Assembly (NCBI GenBank): GCA_002104905.1
Contig: MCFE01000410.1
Span: 1-64,000, forward strand
Reading direction: 5' to 3'
Length of the DNA stretch: 64,000 bases
Source of the DNA: Basidiobolus meristosporus CBS 931.73
Lineage: Eukaryota; Basidiobolomycota; Basidiobolomycetes; Basidiobolales; Basidiobolaceae
Both the position numbers and the translations under genes were made by a program. Below, in pieces: positions 56,981 to 64,000 of this stretch. Positions within the stretch are counted from its first letter, which is position 1, and the number at the start of each line of letters is the position of its first letter. The notes below the pieces were generated by a model that saw only the letters and a list, made by a program, of their open reading frames with translations, was not told the DNA's origin and did not search any database.

Positions 56981-57322
56981 ATGAAGTACTTCGCCGCCAA
57001 ATCTCTTGCTGGTCTTGCCGTCGCCTTGGCCGTTTCTGCTTCTGAGTACTTCCCCTTCAAGTATCCCACTCCGTGCATCACCGAGTGCTCCGTAAAGGCT
57101 GGTCAGGAGCTCATGGCCCACTACACCCAGGACTCTAGCAGTCCATACTTCATGGAGTCTCTCGGATTGCTTTGTGACTCGGAGAACCCCGACCAGGTCT
57201 CGTTCATGGTGAAGAGTGCCGAGTGTATCTTTGATCAGTGCGATGGAATTGCAGACATCTCCAAGCTAATGGCCCTTGAGGGGCAAATTTGTCAGTGGTA
57301 TGCTCAGCATAAAGAAAATTAA
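56981..57322 (+). CDS. Tandem secreted six-Cys protein, copy 4
   Basis: 113 residues, practically the same coding sequence as copy 3 up to codon 102, with tail AQHKEN. Six cysteines kept. It has the most divergent 5' UTR of the array in spite of the near-identical coding part. AATAAAG lies about 20 nt after the stop. Confidence 0.9.
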   Translation: MKYFAAKSLAGLAVALAVSASEYFPFKYPTPCITECSVKAGQELMAHYTQDSSSPYFMESLGLLCDSENPDQVSFMVKSAECIFDQCDGIADISKLMALEGQICQWYAQHKEN

Positions 57323-57914
57323 GGCTGTTTACAGTACTTCATAATAAAGCAGCGGAATTAAAACCCGACCCTAAATGATGTAGAAAAAAGAGAGGTATTT
57401 TTCAGAGTGCTGGTAAAGATGAGTGAGAGAGAAAGCCAATTCATTATTCCTCGGAATAGTTCTGGTAAGAATGTTGTGACCAGTGCATGTAGCTATGGTT
57501 GTTGATAGTATTTGGGTGGTTTAGCCAGGCCTATCTAGTATCGGAGATTAGCAATCTTGATATTAGTTTACCGAGCCAGATCCAAGTGGAATCGGAATGA
57601 ATTGGATAGCCAAAAACGACCCAACACCTCGGGGATAGCTTCGTAGACACCAATAAGGCTCTAGAATGCTCGCATTGCCAAGTCAATTTTCTGGACGGTT
57701 CCCTTATCAAGCAAGTGCGAATTGGTCCACAATCGACCGCTCATTTATAGCCCAAGGGCTAGAACCCCAATATTACCAGGCTCGCGATTCCATCCGTTTC
57801 TGGCCAACGAAAGTATGCTACTCCAGTAATTTGTCTTGCTGCCGTTGTACCTGAAGATAACCCTCTTGAGAAATAGGAAATGGAAAGGCAAGCCTCATGA
57901 GGAGCTCATAACGC
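57323..57914. other. Array spacer 4-5
   Basis: Colinear from about 57543 with spacer 2-3 (see 55289-55644). No gene. Confidence 0.7.
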
Positions 57915-57922
57915 TATATATA
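57915..57922 (+). promoter_or_regulatory. TATA box of array gene 5
   Basis: TATATATA, first base 52 nt before the ATG at 57967, in the same context as that of gene 3. Confidence 0.85.
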
Positions 57923-57966
57923 TGGGCTACTCCTCACCTAAGTTCTCTATCTAAACTCGCAACGCA

Positions 57967-58308
57967 ATGAAGTACTTCGCCGCCAAATCTCTCGCTGGTC
58001 TTGCCATCGTCTTAGCCGTCTCCGCCTCTGAGTACTTCCCCTTCAAGTATCCCACTCCGTGCATCACCGAGTGCTCCGTAAAGGCTGGTCAGGAGCTCAT
58101 GGCCCACTACACCCAGGACTCTAGCAGTCCATACTTCATGGAGTCTCTCGGATTGCTTTGTGACTCGGAGAACCCCGACCAGGTCTCGTTCATGGTGAAG
58201 AGTGCCGAGTGTATCTTTGGTCAGTGCAATGGCTTTTCAGACATCTCAAAGTTGACTGCTCTTGAAGGGCAAATCTGCCAATGGTATAGCGAGCATAAAT
58301 CCAACTGA
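57967..58308 (+). CDS. Tandem secreted six-Cys protein, copy 5
   Basis: 113 residues with six conserved cysteines. The signal-peptide part (AGLAIVLAVSA, with the GTCTTAGCC codons) and the GQCNGFSDISKLTALEG part match copy 1. Its tail SEHKSN resembles copy 2 and its promoter resembles copy 3, so it is a mosaic of the array. AATAAAC lies about 20 nt after the stop. Confidence 0.9.
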   Translation: MKYFAAKSLAGLAIVLAVSASEYFPFKYPTPCITECSVKAGQELMAHYTQDSSSPYFMESLGLLCDSENPDQVSFMVKSAECIFGQCNGFSDISKLTALEGQICQWYSEHKSN

Positions 58309-59432
58309 GGTTTTCTGCAACAAAATACAATAAACCCAATGAAAAATGGCATGGAAATAGTGGATTCATTATTGTTTTTCTGGGATACTTCTCATAACGT
58401 TAATTGACTGAGACCAATCAAATTGTAATATTGGCATTGTCTAGTCGAAACAGGCGTTAATGCTTATGCTGGAGTTTTTGATATTTAAAGTGCATTCGAA
58501 AACCCCCATGATAATCTATTGGAACTCTCTGGGAAAGGTGGTTGCAATACTTGAGGCCTGAAATCATCGAACTCTGTATACTTACCGGTTATCCAAGAAA
58601 TAGACATGCCCACGAAATTCACCTGTGAACCTAAGCTTTTGTCAGGTCAATAAAATTTATCTTCAGCAAAGAATAACATCAATGGTGTAAGAAATCAAGG
58701 TACCAGTATCAGTTGACCCACTGATCTCACAACATAAGGGACAATCAAATGTAAGTGTCCATTGGAATCTTGCTTGTGCACTGAAAAGTATCCAAAATTA
58801 CTTGACATATAGGGGGTCAAATGAATCTGAATATTCCCGCTGAAACTGGTAGCCTAGTATTGCTTTACATCAATTAAACCAGATAGCACGACATGCTTTA
58901 TAATTTTTGGTTTAAGGCACGTATGCGAATTGTCTTCTGATGTATTGGATTTCCGCCTTGCTAATGTCAACTGTAGAGGTATTTAATGTACACGATAGAA
59001 ATACCACATGAGAATCAGCCAAAATCCGAATCTTAATCTCATCACTTTCAATAATTCAGGCTTGGAGGCTATGTTAGAGTATGTCGCTGTATGAAATGCA
59101 CACGCGTTCACGTGGAATATAATACATGGCCAGAAGTCATGAGTAATACACCATTTTTGGAGCACACAGCAAATATTGGGGAAGCAGAGAAATATTTGCT
59201 AAAATCGAATTGCACACTCATTTTACGATTATCGCAAACAGAATTTGGTGCAGTGAATGTTCAAAAACCATAGAGTTGACTAAACAGCCACATATGAATG
59301 CATAACCCCTTGATTTTCCTTAATCCCTGCAAACACCACACTCCATTCTTACCCGTTTCACAATTTCTGTTCACGCCAATAATAAACCCTCTTTAGCAAC
59401 GAGAGTTGGCCAATTTTATTGAGAATTCTCTT
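58309..59432. other. Intergenic, no supported gene
   Basis: About 1.1 kb between array copy 5 and the 3' end of the minus-strand secreted protein. AT-rich with chance ORFs of 60 aa at most. Confidence 0.5.
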
Positions 59433-59951
59433 TTAACTGTAATCGCCAGGAATGACGGTCCTGCATCCTTCGGTACTGAGCCCCATGTTGCAGTCATTCT
59501 TCTCATTACAACAGCGGATGCAGTACTCTCCAACATCAGGCTCGATCAAACTGACGAAGTAGGTGTAACCATCACATCCTGACTCCGGTGGGGCGCCTCG
59601 GTTGTCGAACTGGCCGCCACCATCGCTGCGTGACATGTTGTATGTTTCGGGGTTCATTTTACCAGTCACTTGGACGTAGGTGCCTGTCTGATTGAAGTGC
59701 GCAGTTTCAATGAATCCCTGTGGAAGTGGCAGCGCCTTGGGCGCCACCGAAGTTGGCTTCGTGCAGAATACCACTGCATCATGCTCATGCTGACCAATGA
59801 TCATTGCCGGCTTTGGAGGTAGGAAGAGGCAGAAATCGGTAGCATTGTTCACGACTGTGAGGTGGTTGATGCTGGGGTCGCCGACGGTAATGGGCTTACC
59901 AACAACTGAATAGACAGATAGTATTGTGCAAACCAGGTTTCGGATGAACAT
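59433..59951 (-). CDS. Secreted cysteine-rich protein, 172 aa
   Basis: 172 residues, no intron. Signal peptide MFIRNLVCTILSVYSVVGKP. The mature part reads NNATDFCLFLPPKPAMIIG, HDAVVFCTKPT, LPQGFIETAHFNQTGTYVQV, TYNMSRSDGGGQFDNRGAP, GYTYFVSLIEPDVGEYCIRC and ends GCRTVIPGDYS. Cysteines are plentiful, including CIRCC and two in the tail. I recall similar predicted secreted proteins (DFC.FLPP...SDGGGQ.D...Y.YFV.LIEPD...CIRCC...IPGDY) from several early-diverging fungi, without a known function. The high conservation of those motifs suggests a folded enzyme-like or binding domain rather than a fast-evolving effector. A canonical TATA box lies 62 nt upstream. Confidence 0.88.
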   Translation of the reverse strand: MFIRNLVCTILSVYSVVGKPITVGDPSINHLTVVNNATDFCLFLPPKPAMIIGQHEHDAVVFCTKPTSVAPKALPLPQGFIETAHFNQTGTYVQVTGKMNPETYNMSRSDGGGQFDNRGAPPESGCDGYTYFVSLIEPDVGEYCIRCCNEKNDCNMGLSTEGCRTVIPGDYS

Positions 59952-60005
59952 CTCGAGTAAAGCTACTTGTTTGTTGAATGATCATTCTTCCCAGACCTGG
60001 TCTCA

Positions 60006-60013
60006 TATTTATA
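60006..60013 (-). promoter_or_regulatory. TATA box of the 172-aa secreted protein
   Basis: TATAAATA on the minus strand, first base 62 nt upstream of the ATG at 59951. Confidence 0.82.
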
Positions 60014-61259
60014 ATCCGTTTGTCAAGACCGATATATCTACCGAAATGCGTGGGCTCGGGTTTACGGCGGTAAACTGAGAATCACCAACGGCTCTAGTTG
60101 ATGCTCGGATCATAATGTGGCTTATCGGTGTCTTCTAGAGGGCGCCAACGCCAAAGAACGTCAACCTTATTAAACCGACCCTCACCACTCTACGAAATCG
60201 TGCCTGTTTTGGAAATACACTGAGTGAGTAATTTCTCAACATCCATCTGTCAACCGAGTACAAAATGACAGCGAGTAAATAGGAGTACAGCTGGCAATCA
60301 AAAATCAGTGGTCACGTCATGATGATGGCTATAGGATCCGTCCAAAGGAATGCGCCTGGTTAGTATTTGTCACTGCCGCCCTCGATAGAACTACTACGTA
60401 TTAGCAAAGCAGAGTTGTTCCATCAGATGTGTATATATGGATTTGGCAAGACTTTATATAGTCAAGTATTTGAATGTGACGAGTTTTACTAAACGGAAAT
60501 GGTAAATGTGATTCTCGGAAATTATCGAATTAGAAAATAGGATGTTTCTAAATCCCAAGAAATCACTGGGGATTGCGTTTCATTTTTCGATCAAGTCAAC
60601 AAAAATATCAGCAACTTCGCAAAGCTTTACGGAAGGTAAGAACCGTAACACATTCGATTCACCCACAATTTTACAAATCTCCAGAATTTCGAGTTGGTAA
60701 ATTCCTACTTACCGTTGTTGGGAAGATTAGTGTAGCTTTGATTCTTACCGATTTCTTATGGCCTGATCAAGGAGCTCACAATTCTCACCTGAGCAACGAT
60801 TGTAAGACTGCTCTGTAGCAGGCTCTTGACTCCAATTATTCATGGGATTTTTAAGCCTGATCGGTCACCAGTATTTGATTGATTATTAATAGATGACGTG
60901 CTGATAATGACATATTCGATTAGCTTAGCATCTATGTTAAAAATATTAGTTATTGACTCAGTTTTCAGCTTGTATGATTATGCAAAATTCACAGTTAAGT
61001 GGAAGCCTTGTAAATACAAAATCTCCGGCATATCCAAACTGCTAAGATTTTATCCTCTAGCACTTGGATATATCATTTGACTAATTGCCAGATTTTCAAT
61101 TATTAACTACATAAAACCACCATATAAAATCAGCTAAGATCAGTTACTTGATGAAATTCCTCAAATTTATCCAAAAGACCTATATGTATTTCCTTAACTT
61201 TCTGGGGCCATTCCTGCTACATTGTAAGATCTTACAATACAGATCACCTTCCTCCTGGT
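60014..61259. other. Intergenic, no supported gene
   Basis: AT-rich. The 81-aa reading at 60573-60818 has no motif and no box upstream, so it is not called. Confidence 0.45.
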
Positions 61260-61559
61260 TGTTGTGAATTGTGTATTTACACCTAGATATTTACATTAGC
61301 TTATCTCAGTGTATAAGCTTTGCTATTTCCTGTCCAGATTATTTTCACTACAACATCAAGTACCCGAAATATGAGAATTACCAAAGCTGTGTACCAAATG
61401 CCTCAAACTGTGCACCCATAATCTTGTGAGCTTTCTAAACATAATCCTTGAGTTTGTAATGTGAAAGTATAAGTACCGCTTATATATTCGATTAAGTGGA
61501 AACCACGCAATCTGCTAGTTGATCCAATCACAAGGAATATTTCCTAAGCTCTTAGAACA
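61260..61559 (+). repeat. C-family LTR, decayed and shortened
   Basis: About 300 bp, beginning TGTTGTGAATT and ending CTTAGAACA. Colinear with the C LTR, including GCCTCAAACTGTGCACCC, AAAGTATAAGTACCGCTT and GTGGAAACCACGCAATCTGC. Its flanks show no duplication. One of two C fragments in the genic part. Confidence 0.7.
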
Positions 61560-63399
61560 ATAATTTCCTCATTATCATTGCAAAAATATTTAGTCTAGTA
61601 CTTCTATTTTGGAAGTACTCTGTAGAATCAGCCGATTAAATCGATACCCATATATTGGACGACTCAAATATCAAGATGATAATAAGAGTAGAGTACAAGA
61701 TTATCCTCGGAAGTTATGTATAGTATAGCATGGGATCATTTGGGCAAGCTTCAAAATATCGATAGCTTCCGGAACTTGACTAATTCCATATTCCGTGGTC
61801 CAACAATTAGTGAAATGGAAACTTCAATGTATCATTCGGACGCTAAACTAAAGAACATATATAGAATTGCCCAGTCACTGGAAGCCTTGAGTTTGGCGGA
61901 AGGTATTCGGAGATTTCTGGTGGCACTAATGCTGCATCAGAGTTTGGTGGTTTTCAAGCGCCTATACCGAGGTTCGGTTGGGTAAACAATTTACCAAGCG
62001 ATGAAACTATCCTGAACACCAGGGAATCCCAATATTTGCTTGTATCACCCAGTTTGGTCGAAATTACCAAGATCATCGTTCAGGTTAACCTTAAAAAGGC
62101 TTCGGAATCTATCAAGCCACTAAAGGCTTGGGATACGCGGAAGTCCGAGGAAGTAGGGCCAATGAATATCGCTTAAACTGGAGCCGTGTGAGGGAATCGA
62201 CATCAGTTGCAGTAGTAAACTAACAGGGCCAATCACACTCATTTGATTCGTGATCCAAGCGGATTTTATAGGTAAAGACTAAACATCACATAACTTAGCA
62301 CGCATACCGACATTCCTTATGTTCCAATTCCCTGATATTGACTAGTCAATCCACAGAAGCCCTTCATGACGCATAGTTGAGGCATTCTGGGCTAGCGCCA
62401 TTAGGAAAGGGTGCAAATTACTCGGGCAGTACATTAATTTGTGAGACAAACATAAGAAATCTTTGTCCATTACATGTCCTAAACACCGATGGAAGAATAC
62501 AATCCAAGATGTTTCGCACTTCTTCAAAGGTCAAATTTGACTACCGGGTATCAAATCGGCTTACGTACCAACCATCAAGACCTTTGTCGCATGTACGTAG
62601 TTCTTTGCTAGTTAAAATAACCAAGTAACTGAGTTGGCGGATGGGACTATAAGAATTCGTAGGATTACCGGCCACTTCAGAACTCCATATAATTCTAGAA
62701 AAAAGGTCTGTGAGGATATATCTCTAGGGGCACATCCAGCTGTTGATAATTGGTACGGCAGAATGAAGTCCACATATCCAGGTCCAGTTTAGGACTTAGT
62801 TCTCGGCTAGATCAAATCAATCCAAAATTGGATAAAGCCCCGGCTTCCTTGTCGTGTCCAATTGCAACCAATCTAGTATGGGCCCATTCTGCACCTCTCT
62901 CTTCACTCTCTACTCCATTGTGACATACGACGATGTATTTCACCCTCACTGCCTCTCTCTACATCCATCTCCGAAGTCCACCACATCATCCAAGGTATAA
63001 CTTACTTATCATACCTAGCCGTCTTGGGAGTCAAAAAGATTTTTCGGATTCACCAAATGATTGGAAGTATTAAGGGAACCATATACCACTTATAGAATCA
63101 GTGTTAATCAGGAGCATCACTACCTATCTGGGTATATGAAGTTTTCATTTTTAGATTTTTGATTTAGTGCCAAATCGGGTAAGTTACGATTAAGGTACCA
63201 CCAAAAATAGAATATTTCCAGGTTTGCCAAGTTTACCTATTTAGGCCTGAGACATAAAGAGGAACTCGGGTTGACATGAGAGACAAATGTGGTAAAAGTT
63301 AAGAAACTGTATACCATAATGGAGAGTTACCTTGATTAGGTAAAGATGTCATTGATGTCCATTTGGTAAACATGGTAGCGGATATTGTCGGATCGTGAT
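61560..63399. other. Intergenic, no supported gene
   Basis: About 1.8 kb. The 89-aa reading at 61716-61985 has no recognised family. The last few hundred bases are the urease promoter region. Confidence 0.45.
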
Positions 63400-63407
63400 T
63401 ATAAATA
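63400..63407 (+). promoter_or_regulatory. TATA box of urease gene
   Basis: TATAAATA starting 92 nt before the ATG at 63492. Confidence 0.75.
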
Positions 63408-63491
63408 CCAAGTGTTTCAGCAGGCTGTCAACCAAAAATCTTTTTCACACCACCAATCTTCCTATCCTTCCACGGCAGATCTTAATCCAAA

Positions 63492-64000
63492 ATGAGACTC
63501 GTCCCCAGAGAAATGGATAAGCTTATGCTTCACCAAGTCGGCTACTTGGCCCAGATGCGTCTTGCCAGAGGTATCCAGCTCAACCACAGTGAAGCCAGCG
63601 CCCTCATCGCCTCCCAAGCCTTGGAATTCATGAGAGATGGTAAGCACTCTGTTGCCGAAATCATGGACCTCGGTCGTCAGTTCTTGGGTAGAAGACATGT
63701 CCGTCCTGCTGTTATGGCTACTCTTCACGAGGTGCAAATCGAGGGTACCTTTACCGAGGGTACTTTCTTGGTTACCATTCACGATCCCATCTGTACCGAT
63801 GATGGTAACCTTGAGCTTGCTCTTTATGGATCCTTCTTGCCTATCCCATCCATGGATATCTTCCCCGCTGTCGCCCCCGTTGATAAGAAGGCTCTTCCTG
63901 GATCTTTGGAGCTTCGTACCGAAAAGATCGTTCTTGTCCCCAACAGAGAGCGTGTCGCTGTCGTTGTTACTAACAATGGTGACAGACCCATCCAAGTTGG
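63492..64000 (+). CDS. Urease, N-terminal part (runs off the window)
   Basis: The reading from ATG 63492 is open to the window end, 169 codons plus two bases, with no intron so far. It starts MRLVPREMDKLMLHQVGYLA. This is the gamma-subunit region (MDK...LARG..LN..EA.ALI), continuing with VRPAVMATLHEVQIEGTF. The beta region then begins: PGSLELRTEKIVLVPNRERV and VTNNGDRPIQVG, which in ureases leads into the SH.H motif. Eukaryotic ureases fuse gamma, beta and alpha in one chain of about 840 residues; the nickel-binding alpha part lies beyond the window. It hydrolyses urea to ammonia and carbamate in the cytosol. Codon use is strongly biased (GGT, GTT, CTT, AAG, AGA), unlike the neighbouring secreted genes, which suggests high expression. 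Confidence 0.95.
   Translation, partial: MRLVPREMDKLMLHQVGYLAQMRLARGIQLNHSEASALIASQALEFMRDGKHSVAEIMDLGRQFLGRRHVRPAVMATLHEVQIEGTFTEGTFLVTIHDPICTDDGNLELALYGSFLPIPSMDIFPAVAPVDKKALPGSLELRTEKIVLVPNRERVAVVVTNNGDRPIQV

Noticed and set aside
53323-58308. CFEM domain assignment for the tandem proteins
   Set aside because: CFEM has eight cysteines with a set spacing; these have six, and the central C-x-C part is missing. Only a faint similarity remains.
63462-63995. 177-aa minus-strand ORF
   Set aside because: It is the antisense shadow of the urease coding region, which has clear gamma and beta subunit motifs on the plus strand.

Overview
This window reads as nuclear DNA of a filamentous fungus. The genes have short introns (57-74 bp) with GTAAG-type donors and several CTAAC branch sites. 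They include a fungal vacuolar TRP-type channel, a Zrt-type zinc transporter, a fused-subunit (eukaryotic) urease and several small secreted cysteine proteins. The phylum cannot be fixed from sequence alone. The secreted family at 59.4-59.95 kb resembles proteins I associate with early-diverging fungi, but that is recall, not a search.

The window has two compartments. Positions 1 to about 43.4 kb are almost entirely transposable elements, mostly decayed and nested. They comprise Ty1/copia remnants with a 345-349 bp LTR family (called C here); a Ty3/gypsy family (G) with one intact copy at 8065-13003 whose two 368-bp LTRs look identical; solo LTRs of about 1.07 kb (T1), 0.8 kb (T2) and 1.0-1.2 kb (F); a second decayed gypsy lineage (D); two decayed copies of a large DNA transposon with a Tnp2-like transposase (E); and a PIF/Harbinger-like scrap. 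Target-site duplications allow the nesting to be read. A minus-strand G element (A) split an older plus-strand G copy. A second minus-strand G element (B, 14638-21461) split a T1 LTR, and B itself then received a T2 LTR and another T1 LTR. CpG sites kept in the young copy A are mostly TpG or CpA in the older copy B, which points to cytosine methylation and deamination.

From about 43.6 kb to the right edge the sequence is genic, with only two decayed LTR fragments. In order: a seven-exon YVC1-like cation channel (minus), a ZIP zinc transporter (minus), a 179-aa secreted protein with an internal C-x18-C duplication, a DUF3472-like secreted protein, five tandem near-identical 113-aa secreted six-cysteine proteins, a 172-aa secreted cysteine-rich protein (minus), and the 5' end of urease running off the window. 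Every secreted-protein gene and urease has a clear TATAAATA or TATATATA box. In all five tandem genes the box starts exactly 52 nt before the ATG.

Together the right half looks like a secretome/effector-type cluster beside housekeeping genes for metal and Ca2+ handling and nitrogen scavenging, next to a repeat-rich block.
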